Source: Anadara kagoshimensis (lineage: Eukaryota > Mollusca > Bivalvia > Arcoida > Arcidae). Taken from it: a DNA stretch of 64,000 bases. The notes beneath the pieces are model-generated. The model did no database searches. It was not told the origin of the DNA and worked only from the letters and a program-made list of their open reading frames with translations. Position 1 is the first letter of the stretch. Each line of letters opens with the position of its first letter. The stretch is taken from contig CM037869.1 of NCBI GenBank assembly GCA_021292105.1, forward strand, positions 1,769,001 through 1,833,000. The letters are read 5' to 3'. Both the position numbers and the translations under genes were made by a program. Shown piece after piece: positions 54,001-59,600 of the stretch.

Positions 54001-57000
54001 CAACCAAGAACACGACACAATACAAGTTAATGATGAAACAGCCAACATAACCAGGAACACGACACAATACAAGTTAATGATAAAACAACCAACAAAACCA
54101 AGAACACGACACAATACAAGTTAATGATGAAACAGCCAACACAACCAAGAACACGACATAATACAAGTTAATGATAAAACAACCAACACAACCAAGAACA
54201 CGACACAATACAAGTTAATGATAAAACAACCAACAAAACCAAGAACACGACACAATACAAGTTAATGATGAAACAGCCAACATAACCAGGAACACGACAC
54301 AATACAAGTTAATGATAAAACAGCCAACACAACCAAGAACACGACACAATACAAGTTAATAATAGAACAGACAACACAACCAAGAACACGACACAATACA
54401 AGTCAATGATAACCAAGAACACGACACAATACAAGTTAATGATAACCAAGAACACGACACAATACAATTTAATGTGACCAAGAACACGACACAATACAAG
54501 TTAATGATAACCAAGAACACGACACAATACAAGTTAATGATAACCAAGAACACGACACAATACAAGTTAATGATAACCAAGAACACGACACAATACAAGT
54601 TAATGATAACCAAGAACACGACACAATACAAGTTAATGATAACCAAAACACGACACAATACAAGTTAATGATAACCATGAACACGACACAATGCAAGTTA
54701 ATGATAACCAAGAACACGACACAATACAAGTTAATGATAACCATGAACACGACACAATACAAGTTAATGATAACCAAGAACACGACACAATACAAGTTAA
54801 TGATAACCAAGAACACGACACAATACAAGTTAATGATAACCAAGAACACGACACAATACAAGTTAATGATAAAACAACCCAACAGACAAACATAAACTAA
54901 TAATGCATGTTGATTTTATAATTGCTTTTCCAAATGTTGTACAAATCACAATTACAGTCAAACCTGTCTATAAAGGCCACCCAAGGGAACCAGTAAAAGT
55001 GGCCTTAATGAGCAGGTGGCCTTTATATACAGGTTCAAATAATATGAATAGAGAACAATTGGGATACAATTCTACTGGCCTTTATAAGCAGGTGGCCCTT
55101 ATATAGAGGTGGCCTTTAAGGCAGGTTCGACTGTATAGGAAAAACCACCACAATATTTTGATAAACCTGTCTTACATTATTCACTGTCATCTATAATAAA
55201 TGACTACAGTGTATTAAGTCATATTTATTTAATAATTATATATGTAAAACAGTCTATGTTATCTAAATATATATCTGTTATCTTTGTTTCTAATGTTCAG
55301 GCATCTTGTTATCATTCGTCATTGACAGTTTACTAAAAATCAGATGCTTTATGTTCTCATAGTTTTAGTATTGTGTATATTCATTTGTTTTGTTGTGGTT
55401 TGGTCTTATTGGCTTTAGTTATTGTAAGGTTTCCGGTACTCATTTACAGCCTCATACCTGAAACTTAACAAGAATAGAATTCCTGGGTCCCCCGCCGGTC
55501 AAGCAGTATACTAGTATACTGTATATGAAATTGCAATATTTTCAAGTTCCAGAATTAAATGTGTGGGGAGGTCGGGAGGAACATTTTTTTACCCCCACCA
55601 CTCATGTAGGCATGATAGCGCTTACAAGGTCAAGTTTTTGATAAAACGGAGTCATTATTATGGTCAAAGTCCCATAACTCCAACAAAAAGTATCGACCAA
55701 GGCTGATTTTCGAACTTGACCAAGGTATTAGTGGTATTAACATTTGGTATAAATTTAATGAAAATCCGTCAAAATTTGTAGGCATGAGAGCGCTTACAAG
55801 GTCAAGTTTTGGATAAAACGGAGTTATTATTGTGGTCAAAGTCCCATAACTCCAACAAAAAGTATCGACCAAGGCTGATTTTTCGAACTTGACCAAGGTA
55901 TTAGTGGTATAAACATTTGGTATAAATTTAATGAAAATCCGTCAAAATTTGTAGGCATGAGAGCGCTTACAAGGTCAAGTTTTGGATACAACGGAGTCAT
56001 TATTGTGGTCAAAGTCCCATAACTCCAACAAAAAGTATTGACTAAAGCCGATTTTTCGAACTTGACCAAGGTATTAGTGGTATAAACATTTGGTATAAAT
56101 TTCATGTAAATCCGTCAAAATTTGTAGGCATGAGAGCGCTTACAAAAAAGTGTGACGAACGGACGCACGGACGGACGGACGGACGGACGCCCGGCATTTC
56201 TATGTCCCCGCTCCGCGTTGCGGCGGGGGACAATAACTAACGAGCCAACAAGACCAAATCACAACACAACTTAAAAGTTATAGACCTTTTCAAGACACAA
56301 TGGTGTTAATGTATTACTTACTAAGTTATGGTTATAGCATAGCCAGGCATGACGCAGACATTAATTTGTTATTGTATCAACATGTTTTCCCTTGATATAT
56401 TTGACGTCCCATAGTTTCACGTTCCTTTCACACAATTTTGATTACACATGTGACGGGTGTAGCTAGCAAATCAGGAGGTACTTAACCTTCTAGAGCAAGC
56501 GGCCTCACTCCACTGGTGGAAGTTCATGTGTTTAACCTAACTTGTCGGTTCTAAAGTATTTACTTTGCTTCTGGATTGTGATTCGGACGTGGATTAGTAT
56601 GTTTGTTTTTTATATTTGTTTAACATTTGACCACAGCTATGTCTGTCCTTCTCCACTTGTTTTGTTGTTGTTTATGTTTGATCCTGTTTGTCCTGGCTTT
56701 TTGTAAAGTATAACTTTTTATCAACGGTGACTTCTTATATGTATCTTTCTTCTATATTTTCAGGAAATATAAAGATACCAGCTTCAGAAGACAATATAGT
56801 TGTAAGACCTGCAGCTCACCTGATGGGGCCTGTTTATAACAACTTTGATCAACCTATAGGTGGGTATTGCTAGACTAAACATGGCAGTTTCTGTGAGTCA
56901 GTTTGGTCTCTTTTCATTTGATTGAAATTAACTTTATCTCATTTTTAAAAACAGTTGAAAAACACCTTGATACAATTGCTATGTACACCCATCAATGATA

Positions 57001-59107
57001 CATATAAAGTTATGTTGTTTTAGTTTCATATAATTAGAATTACATATTATTCCAATTGTATTTTCAATATTACAAGATTCGGATGATGTAACTAACTTGT
57101 CACCAAATAAATATGTAATATGTATCATATATGAAATTTTCAAGTCACATCAATGTATCCGTAAACTGAGAACAAAGAAACAAAGAACATTACATTCATT
57201 TGATAAAATAGGGTCTATAACAGTCTCATCATGTGATCAACATCAATTCCCGATTTCCGGGTACACGAACATTAGGCGTATTAAAAAATTAAAAGCAAAC
57301 ATAGAAACCCATGTCTTAACTAAAATCAAAAAGCAAAGTAAAAACTTTGAAGCAGGTAAATTAGGTTAAACACGTGAAATTCCACTAAGGAAGTGAGGTC
57401 GAATAGTCCGGAAGGGTAGCACCTCTTGTTAAGCTAGCTGCATTCGCCACGTGTGTAATCAAAATTTGGAATACAAGGAACATGAAACTATGGGAGCCAG
57501 GGCAAATTTGATGTCACATAGCCCCATGTTCCTTTCATTTCCAAATTTGATTACGTCTTTCAGTCTCTGTCTTTAAATATCGGCTATGGAATACTATTAT
57601 ATCCGTTACATGCCCCATAGATTAATACAGTGCATAGACGCAAAACAACATTTAAAACATAAAATCAAAATAGCACACTTTTGCTCATCTGAAAACAGCA
57701 TCCACAATCCCACTCTTATTTGATGCTATATTAGTAAGATGACATCAAAGTGATGCACATCAATTTATACAATTATTATGTCAATTATATTACTGACTTG
57801 ATACAGACCTATGCCAAAATATAACATTTGTAGTATATTTGTAGTACTGTACTTTTGTGACTAACATGTACTTCCTGCTGAGTAAGAGATAAAAAATAAT
57901 TAATACTTTCCTGTTTCAAAAATTTAGTATCAGAAATGCGGCTATAAACAGGTACTTCAGAAGAATAAAGTGAAAAATAAATAAGATCAAAAGTTGAGTA
58001 CATGTGTACTGTACATGTAAATGACCCATGTAATGTTTTTATTTGAGTCAGTTTCACACGTTCGAATCTTATTGGTTAGGACATGGATTGCATTTTGACT
58101 GTTTACCCTAACGTTGAGCATAATGGAGAAACAAAAGACAATAAAAACACTGATCAATGACGTTAAAATTCGGGGTTTTGGCGGCAGGTTCCCGTCGTAG
58201 ATTGTAAACAGTAATGGTAAAATACATTGTACATAGTTCAGTTTCAACAAAATTTCAAAGAAACGCTCAAATTCGCTTGCATTTTGTTTGTTAAAACTAT
58301 AAGTATTTTGTTTATAAACCTGGCGATAATAACCTTCGGCCATTGAAGTTTTATTCTTCGTACAGAGCCTAAACATACACTGGCTTTTGTGGTGTCTCAA
58401 CTTTCGTTGCTGACCTACGAATTCCGATGTCAATGAAATCATATATATTACAGGTTTGAACGGTAATTACAAGTAACGAATCTACGAACGCATTAAATCA
58501 CATTTTGTTTCTTAGATCCACAGTTGGTGATTTCTTTAAATAAAAATTTTGGTTTCATAATTTTGGTCAAAGCACTACTGATGAGGAGTTGTATTCCGAA
58601 ACGGTCATCTAGTGCTGTAAAATCAAAACTTGTATAATATGTAATAATTCTATTTTATCTTTTATTTTAGTACCAGGACAGCAGATTTCTATTTCTTCAT
58701 GGATATCAGATGAGGATTTAGCCTTTACAAATCAGCTATCATACCGCCATGGAAGAATAGTAGTGCCATCTAGCGGTCTATATTACGTTTACAGTCAAGT
58801 CTCGTTCATGGAGACGTTTCCACACAACAGGATTCCGGATTTTACAACAACGTCAAACAGTTTATCTCATTATATATACCGATATAACGTCATATATAGA
58901 CAAGGCGGGGAAGAATTACTTATACAAAATTCTATGACTAAATGTTGGGACGAAAACAGAAAATTTGGAGAATATACCAGTTATTTAGGTGCTTTGTTCC
59001 ATCTTAGAAGAAGTGACGAAATTTTTGTAAAAGTTTCTAATTTGACAATGATGATGAAACATCCAAAACAAAATTATTTTGGTATTTTTAAAATATCTAA
59101 TTTATGA
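18574..59107 (+). CDS. TNF superfamily ligand (TRAIL/FasL-like), four coding exons
   Basis: Joined CDS: 18574-19026, 40035-40071, 56764-56859, 58671-59107 (1023 nt, 340 residues plus stop). Seen: each intron has GT-AG ends with pyrimidine-rich acceptors, and phases 0, 1, 1 keep one open frame. Exon 1 joined directly to exon 3 hits a stop at once, so the 37-nt exon 2 is needed. Protein order: cytoplasmic region 1-50; hydrophobic segment about 51-77; stalk about 78-175; TNF homology domain about 178-340. Domain landmarks are RPAAHL (178-183, strand A), W206, GLYYVYSQVSF (231-241), SYLGALFHL (299-307) and C-terminal YFGIFKI (331-337). Family knowledge: such ligands are type II membrane proteins that trimerise and engage TNF-receptor family members in apoptosis or NF-kB signalling. 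C287-W288 matches the zinc-cysteine position of TRAIL. N319-L-T is a possible N-glycosylation site. Receptor and exact orthology are unknown; a further microexon cannot be excluded. Confidence 0.9.
19036..19075 (+). repeat. (CT)n microsatellite immediately after the exon 1 donor
   Basis: A CT run of about 20 units begins about 10 nt after the GT of the exon 1 donor. Read-through into it encodes Leu-Ser repeats and stays open to 19203. Pyrimidine runs so close to a donor can affect splice-site use. Confidence 0.93.
19580..20200. repeat. Diverged tandem repeat in intron 1
   Basis: Four to five loosely conserved units of about 100-140 bp, each with GAAATTAACA or a variant, a CCAGTT or CAGTTC block, TAACTGCTT, and AACTTTATTTGATAAAA. 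Divergence is high. Confidence 0.5.
20366..21711 (+). repeat. 57-bp minisatellite, about 23 copies
   Basis: The unit contains CCGTATGTTATGGGACTAGG and TTTGCTGACAATG. Because 57 is a multiple of three, open frames encode a 19-residue repeat with YGTRFADN. Variant units lacking the CCG (CATCATATGTTATGG) recur and suggest higher-order duplication. Stops break the frame and no start or splice context supports coding. Confidence 0.9.
22147..22304. repeat. 158-bp near-perfect foldback palindrome
   Basis: Left arm TATATACACAGTG...CGTCGCGC and right arm GCGCGACTCG...CACTGTGTATATA pair over about 76 bp with a 2-nt centre near 22224. A smaller hairpin with GTATCACCACACTGTGGTGATAC-type pairing lies at about 21935-21972. 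Outer sequences (TTTTATCTAACATT near 21868, AATGTTAGATAAA near 22129) also form an inverted pair. Confidence 0.85.
23560..23832 (+). repeat. Tandem pair of hammerhead-bearing repeat units (~143 bp)
   Basis: Two units share 'TTGGTTTCAC', a hammerhead segment, 'AATTACAGCTGGTA' and 'TTTGGACATGGAC'. Equivalent cut positions are 23618 and 23761, a 143-bp period. The upstream unit has lost the CTGATGA segment and half of stem II and should be inactive. Tandem arrangement is what a self-cleaving, circularising RNA element would leave. The family is non-coding. Confidence 0.7.
23723..23768 (+). ncRNA. Type I hammerhead ribozyme, core intact
   Basis: Stem I 5' strand AGCATTA (23723-23729) pairs with TAGTGTT (23762-23768) using two G-U wobbles. 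The core CTGATGA is at 23730-23736. Stem II is GGAAT/ATTCC (23737-23741, 23745-23749) closed by TGT. The core GAAA is at 23750-23753. A two-base-pair stem III with loop GGCC ends in the cleavage triplet GTC, so the predicted cut follows C23761. All conserved catalytic bases are present. Short stem III with open stem I is the form known from animal retrozymes and Penelope-like elements. Activity is inferred from the fold. Confidence 0.82.
23950..24190 (+). repeat. Diverged dispersed repeat (partner at about 25740-25960)
   Basis: The two stretches share GTTAAAA.TTAAC, AGAAAG.T...GTTCAAT, ATGTC.G..GGCA and TTTTGTTTCCAAACAA in the same order. No coding content. Confidence 0.4.
25428..25530 (+). 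mobile_element. Truncated RT-element 3' tail
   Basis: GAGGTGCTTACCCTTTCCGG, TCACTTTCCTGG and TTTGCTTTGGGATTG match the family, strongly diverged. Confidence 0.5.
26035..26230 (-). mobile_element. Truncated RT-element 3' tail
   Basis: AAACATACCAATTCATGTCG, CCCAAAGCAAAGTAAAAACT and CTAGCTCTATCCACCACGTA mark a reverse copy. Confidence 0.6.
26448..26555 (+). repeat. Degenerate hammerhead repeat copy
   Basis: Stem I 5' strand AGCACTA (26486-26492) and stem II GGAAT/ATTCC persist. The core has decayed (ATGATGG, GAAT) and the cleavage triplet is lost. Flanks match the family (AATTTTGGTCCAAGC upstream, AATTATTAAAACT downstream). Confidence 0.6.
27560..27695 (-). mobile_element. Truncated RT-element 3' tail, decayed
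   Basis: AATTCATGTCCAATTAC, TTAAGTTAAACACATGAAC and GGGTGTTCAGGAAGTGTAAG match the reverse family consensus. Confidence 0.5.
28574..28716 (+). repeat. 34-bp tandem repeat, four copies
   Basis: Unit begins GGCTGTTTTGTCGTTAGC and recurs at 28574, 28608, 28642 and 28676. Confidence 0.88.
28720..30100. other. Intron 1 DNA, nothing recognised
   Basis: AT-rich. A loose inverted pair exists between TTGAACTGTCTAGAAATG (29456) and GACAGTTCAATGG (29588), possibly a small foldback. No gene supported. Confidence 0.35.
30105..30376 (-). mobile_element. Truncated RT-element 3' tail
   Basis: A well-preserved reverse copy: CTAATCCATGTCCGAATCAC, GAGGCCGGGTGCTCCGGAAG, ACACCCGCCACGTGTGTAAT and GTGATGACGGCCATAAAAC. 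A poly-A run of about 25 nt (30386-30410) adjoins it on the right. Confidence 0.8.
30411..30753 (+). other. Unassigned open stretch after a poly-A run
   Basis: An open frame without internal stops runs from about 30411 to the TGA at 30751-30753 (about 114 codons, first ATG 30496), and the opposite strand is also open over much of it. Composition is less AT-rich than the surroundings. I do not recognise a family on either strand, and no splice context links it to the TNF gene. It may be a fragment of a retroposed or mobile coding sequence. Confidence 0.25.
30817..30882 (+). repeat. (GA)n microsatellite, interrupted
   Basis: GA run with two AGAAG interruptions. Confidence 0.9.
31486..31532 (+). 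repeat. 13-bp tandem repeat
   Basis: Three to four units of ACGTACCAAGAAA. Confidence 0.85.
32006..32689. mobile_element. Long terminal-inverted-repeat element, non-coding
   Basis: The left end TGTTACGCCACATAGCGGTG and right end CACCGCTATGTGGCGTAACA are exact inverted copies. Inverted similarity extends inward through CGCATAAACGTG, CTATGCGGGGAATT and CGCATAAAGAG to well over 100 bp. Flanks ACAGCATT and ACAGCCTG could be an imperfect 8-bp duplication. The middle is simple sequence rich in CAT, CAC and TTA triplets; no transposase is visible. Confidence 0.78.
32715..32852 (+). mobile_element. Truncated RT-element 3' tail
   Basis: GGAGGTGCTTACCCTTCCGG, AGCACCCGGCCTCACTTCCC and GATTCGGACATGGATTAGTA; close to the family consensus. 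Confidence 0.78.
33060..33212 (+). mobile_element. Partial 'TTTAACACT' inverted-repeat element (right end)
   Basis: GCACTAATTCG...TAGTGTTAAACTTTCGACAGG and GTACTG match the right end of the copies at 5627 and 52359; the left end has decayed. Confidence 0.5.
33213..35467. other. Intron 1 DNA, nothing recognised
   Basis: AT-rich sequence with only short unassigned open frames. Confidence 0.35.
35468..35703 (-). mobile_element. tRNA-derived SINE, reverse copy
   Basis: Reverse complement of the 9128-9455 SINE: box motifs at the right end (CAACTGAGTCACCGCAGTGG about 35682) and body GTGACACGGGACCTCGTTTA. The tail end is truncated at the left. Confidence 0.8.
35800..36050 (-). mobile_element. Truncated RT-element 3' tail, decayed
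   Basis: GGTCCATGTCCAAATTAAAG, GAGGCCAAGTGCTCCAGAAA, GTGACGTCAAATATA and GTGATGACGGTCAT follow the reverse consensus; TTTTTGAGGGTCTTGAAAAG extends into the RT-proximal part. Confidence 0.6.
37215..37530 (+). repeat. About 171-bp direct repeat, two copies
   Basis: GACGTTTTATTTCGGAAGTC at 37223 and 37394, followed by shared TTTAAGCTGCAT.AAATG and GATTATTAGCGTCATC. Confidence 0.75.
37690..38340. other. Intron 1 DNA, nothing recognised
   Basis: AT-rich with no supported feature. Confidence 0.35.
38359..38803 (-). repeat. 32-bp minisatellite, about 14 copies
   Basis: Unit GAATTCGGTGACAGGTAACG plus AGGACTTTGRAT, nearly identical throughout, each with an EcoRI site sequence. As 3 x 32 = 96, the frame cycles through all three phases every 32 residues and stays open; that explains the 232-codon minus-strand open frame, which I do not regard as a gene. 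Confidence 0.92.
39512..39542 (+). repeat. Poly-T/poly-G junction
   Basis: About 14 T followed by about 14 G, then GAGGTGGGG; a sharp homopolymer switch prone to assembly error. Confidence 0.85.
39680..39800 (+). ncRNA. Hammerhead-bearing repeat in intron 1 with core mutation
   Basis: Same family: stem I AGTACTA (39726-39732) with TAGTGCT (39765-39771), stem II GGAAT/ATTCC, GAAA and GTC all intact. The core reads CTAATGA, a G-to-A change at the conserved G5 position, which is expected to abolish cleavage. It is the best-preserved full-length single copy (about 120 bp), ending in 'ATAATATGTAAT', and lies about 235 bp before exon 2. Confidence 0.7.
40035..40071 (+). CDS. TNF ligand exon 2 (37-nt microexon, stalk)
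   Basis: Flanked by TTTCTATTTCAG and GTGAGT. It enters in phase 0 and leaves in phase 1, encoding 12 basic and acidic residues (152-163, with ERRYREE) plus the first base of Gly164. It is the only phase-compatible bridge I found between exons 1 and 3. The arginine-rich stretch lies just before the TNF domain, where family members are often shed by proteases; no clean R-X-K/R-R furin site is present, so cleavage is only a possibility. Confidence 0.75.
40330..40605 (+). mobile_element. Truncated RT-element 3' tail
   Basis: From CAAGCCAAGGCTTAACAATG through ACAATTTTGATTATACACGT, GATGTAGCTAGCTAAACAG and CTTCCGGAGAACC. It starts at the same RT-proximal point as the 4855 copy, about 260 bp after TNF exon 2. 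Confidence 0.65.
41207..42641 (+). mobile_element. 'TACAGTCMAACCTG' inverted-repeat element split by an insertion
   Basis: The left part (41207-41305) and right part (42555-42641) together match the intact copies at 54953-55135 and 49868-50050. The ends TACAGTCCAACCTGTC and GCAGGTTGGACTGTA are inverted. The insertion at 41306-42554 separates the halves. Confidence 0.8.
41306..42554. mobile_element. 1.25-kb insertion flanked by TTAA
   Basis: Ends GGTAGTTCCATAC and GTATGCAACTACC are 13-bp inverted repeats with one mismatch. TTAA stands on both sides (41302-41305, 42555-42558) while the uninterrupted relatives have one site, so TTAA is a target duplication, the piggyBac pattern; a TA duplication with longer repeats is the alternative. 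No transposase frame is visible. Confidence 0.72.
42930..43216 (-). mobile_element. tRNA-derived SINE, second family
   Basis: In reverse complement the head has GTGGCCTAGTGG (A box) and GGTCGTGGGTTCGATCC (B box), then a body with GGACCGGCGTCCCATTCAGG. It differs from the 9128 family. Not a functional tRNA. Confidence 0.75.
43540..43640 (-). mobile_element. RT-element 3' tail fragment
   Basis: CACACCAGTCCATGTCCATG, AAATCACGATCTCAAA and ACGTGAAGTTTTACCAG; short and decayed. Confidence 0.45.
44100..44220 (+). mobile_element. Truncated RT-element 3' tail
   Basis: TGAGCACCCGGCCTTACGTC, GTTCACGTGTCTAACCTAAC and GATTCGGACATGGATAAG. Confidence 0.7.
44345..44460 (+). repeat. Degenerate hammerhead repeat copy
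   Basis: Stem I AGCACTA (44392-44398) and TAGTGCT (44428-44434) still pair perfectly, and GAAAC with GTC are kept. The first core base is A instead of C (ATGATGA) and stem II is shortened. Upstream TTTTGGTCAGAGC matches the family. Confidence 0.58.
44470..46560. other. Intron 2 DNA with one tetranucleotide run
   Basis: (TTTA)n at about 45389-45437; otherwise AT-rich with nothing recognised. Confidence 0.4.
46569..46634 (+). repeat. (GT)n-(GA)n microsatellite
   Basis: About 50 bp of GT followed by a short GA run. Confidence 0.92.
47560..48060 (+). pseudogene. LINE reverse transcriptase C-terminal remnant and 3' end (probable)
   Basis: The frame from 47569 reads CDKCICNDIEDEYHFLLKSP, the Cys-x2-Cys and EDExHFLL pattern common after the RT domain of non-LTR elements. 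A frame change follows near 47740 and then KLRNLGLFL-like residues. The following AT-rich stretch ends with AATAAATAAAATGAAAT, like a LINE tail. The 5' part is absent. Assigned by motif memory only. Confidence 0.5.
48398..48740 (+). mobile_element. tRNA-derived SINE
   Basis: Head TAGTTCAGTTGGTAGAGTG and GGGCTCGAACCCC, body GGGAACTTAAAATAAACGA, tail GACTGGGACGTTAAACAGCA. Same family as 9128-9455, more diverged. A GGTTTTCTCCGAGTATTTTGG block at 48910-48930 lies in the following 240 bp and may be part of another dispersed element. Confidence 0.8.
49000..49860. other. Intron 2 DNA, nothing recognised
   Basis: AT-rich; no supported feature. Confidence 0.35.
49868..50050 (-). mobile_element. 'TACAGTCMAACCTG' inverted-repeat element, reverse copy
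   Basis: Starts TACAGTCCAACCTGCC and ends AGACAGGTTTGACTGTA. About 183 bp, no coding capacity; the PVYKGHPREP-type peptide read across it is the translated repeat. Confidence 0.82.
50051..52115. other. Intron 2 DNA with a GA microsatellite
   Basis: (GA)n at 50973-51021. Remaining short open frames have no family features. Confidence 0.4.
52119..52160 (+). repeat. 5'-truncated hammerhead repeat fragment
   Basis: Only the end of the unit remains: the cleavage triplet, TAGTGCTG, and the 3' part up to ATAATATGTAAT. It lacks the catalytic core. Confidence 0.55.
52359..52578 (+). mobile_element. Inverted-repeat (MITE-like) element, 'TGTCGAAAGTTTAACACT' family
   Basis: Full copy: left GTACAAACCTGTCGAAAGTT, right GTGTTAAACTTACGACATGC...CTGTAG. 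About 220 bp, non-coding. Confidence 0.7.
53018..53062 (+). mobile_element. RT-element extreme 3' fragment
   Basis: TTTGCTTCTGGATTGTGATTC, GGACATGGAATAGTATGTTTG; only the last 45 bp of the tail. Confidence 0.6.
53574..54882 (-). repeat. 33/47-bp compound minisatellite, 1.3 kb
   Basis: The core AAGAACACGACACAATACAA plus GTTAATGAT repeats throughout. In 53574-54400 most units carry an extra AAACAACCAACACAACC and are about 47 bp. In 54400-54882 units are about 33 bp. The 33-bp units keep frame, giving open frames with an 11-residue repeat on both strands. I read these as array artefacts. Confidence 0.92.
54953..55135 (+). mobile_element. 'TACAGTCMAACCTG' inverted-repeat element
   Basis: Intact copy: TACAGTCAAACCTGTC at the left, GGCAGGTTCGACTGTA at the right. 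Internal GGCCTTTATA...AGCAGGTGGCC motifs are themselves repeated in both orientations. Confidence 0.82.
55487..56231. mobile_element. Inverted-repeat element holding 172-bp tandem units
   Basis: The ends GTCCCCCGCCG (55487) and CGGCGGGGGAC (56221-56231) are exact inverted repeats. Inside, GCGCTTACAAGGTCAAG-type units start at 55611, 55783 and 55956 with a partial fourth at 56129 (period 172-173). It finishes with an ACGGACGGACGG run and CCCCGCTCCGCGTTGCGG. No clear target duplication. Confidence 0.75.
56388..56613 (+). mobile_element. Truncated RT-element 3' tail
   Basis: CCTTGATATATTTGACGTCC, GGGTGTAGCTAGC, TTCATGTGTTTAACCTAAC and GATTCGGACGTGGATTAG, ending 150 bp before TNF exon 3. Confidence 0.75.
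56764..56859 (+). CDS. TNF ligand exon 3: start of TNF homology domain
   Basis: Preceded by TATATTTTCAG and followed by GTGGGT, phase 1 in and phase 1 out. It encodes residues 165-195, including VVRPAAHLMG, which matches the first strand (K/R-P-x-A-H) of TNF family domains. The 96-nt length is a multiple of three, so skipping would keep frame but remove strand A. Confidence 0.85.
57285..57545 (-). mobile_element. RT-element 3' tail with an inverted fragment attached
   Basis: A reverse copy (57285-57500: AAGTGAGGTCGAATAGTCCG, GCCACGTGTGTAATCAAAAT) meets a short plus-orientation fragment (57508-57545: GATGTCACATAG, CATGTTCCTTTCATTTCC), forming a small head-to-head palindrome in intron 3. Confidence 0.6.
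57546..58530. other. Intron 3 DNA, nothing recognised
   Basis: A minus-strand open frame of 151 codons (57987-58442) lies here. It shows a hydrophobic stretch but no family feature I recognise, and I do not call it a gene. Confidence 0.35.
58531..58645 (+). ncRNA. Hammerhead-bearing repeat next to TNF exon 4 acceptor
   Basis: Stem I AGCACTA (58571-58577) and TAGTGCT (58610-58616) pair perfectly over 7 bp. Core CTGATGA is 58578-58584, stem II is GGAGT/ATTCC with loop TGT, and GAAA is 58598-58601. Stem III carries a C-A mismatch (triplet ATC instead of GTC), so the fold is nearly but not fully intact. The predicted cut after C58609 is 61 nt before exon 4, and the repeat's end runs into the pyrimidine tract. 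It lies in sense orientation in intron 3. Confidence 0.72.
58671..59107 (+). CDS. TNF ligand exon 4: bulk of TNF homology domain and stop
   Basis: The acceptor is TTTTATTTTAG. The first two bases complete Val196 and the frame runs to TGA at 59105-59107. It carries the family signature GLYYVYSQVSF (231-241), C287-W288, SYLGALFHL (299-307), a strand with DEIFVKVSNL (311-320) and the terminal YFGIFKI (331-337) that lines the trimer core in family structures. Only one cysteine lies in the domain, unlike the paired cysteines of FasL or TNF-alpha, so a TRAIL-like zinc site is plausible. Confidence 0.92.
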
Positions 59108-59424
59108 AGAATGTACACGCCTGTCCTTACTAATGAAAGTTAAGTCTTGGGGTGGGTAAAACTACCTGGTATGTACATGAGCAAGAGGATATTTAATCTT
59201 CTATTGCTCGATCCAGTCCACCTACCTTGTATTTCTGTACAAGGCGTCCCATCGCCACCATCCAGGTAGGAGGAGTCTCACCGAGTCTCTGATAACCATC
59301 GGCCTGATACGTTTCCAGACTCCCAAGGACTAAGATTTCTTCAAACATAAACCAAAACGCACATACGGTGGTAGGGTATCGTGGAATTATAATATACACG
59401 TGTGTTACTACTAGTACTTAGTTT

Positions 59425-59475
59425 GCCAGTGTCAAAGTTTTTACTTTATGGTTTGGGCATGGATTGGTTTGTGTT
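59425..59475 (+). mobile_element. RT-element extreme 3' fragment
   Basis: CAGTGTCAAAGTTTTTACTT and GGGCATGGATTGGTTTG match the last 50 bp of the tail. Confidence 0.45.
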
Positions 59476-59535
59476 TCGTTATAACAAATTTCTTGTTGAG
59501 GTCTCGGGACTGACGTTCTCTCTAACATAAACTAA

Positions 59536-59553
59536 AACACACACACACACACT

Positions 59554-59599
<46 letters not shown>
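59536..59599 (+). repeat. (CA)n microsatellite
   Basis: CA run interrupted once by CTCTCAC, in the presumed 3' UTR. Confidence 0.93.

Positions 59600-59600
<1 letters not shown>

Noticed and set aside
54469-54893. Overlapping open frames on both strands with 11-residue repeats
   Set aside because: They follow from a 33-bp unit without stops in several frames; an array artefact.
54903-55106. 67-codon frame with a PVYKGHPREP peptide
   Set aside because: It translates an inverted-repeat element that also occurs at 49868-50050 and 41207-42641; not a gene.
57987-58442. 151-codon minus-strand frame in intron 3
   Set aside because: No recognisable domain and no splice or promoter context; a hydrophobic stretch alone is weak evidence in AT-rich DNA.
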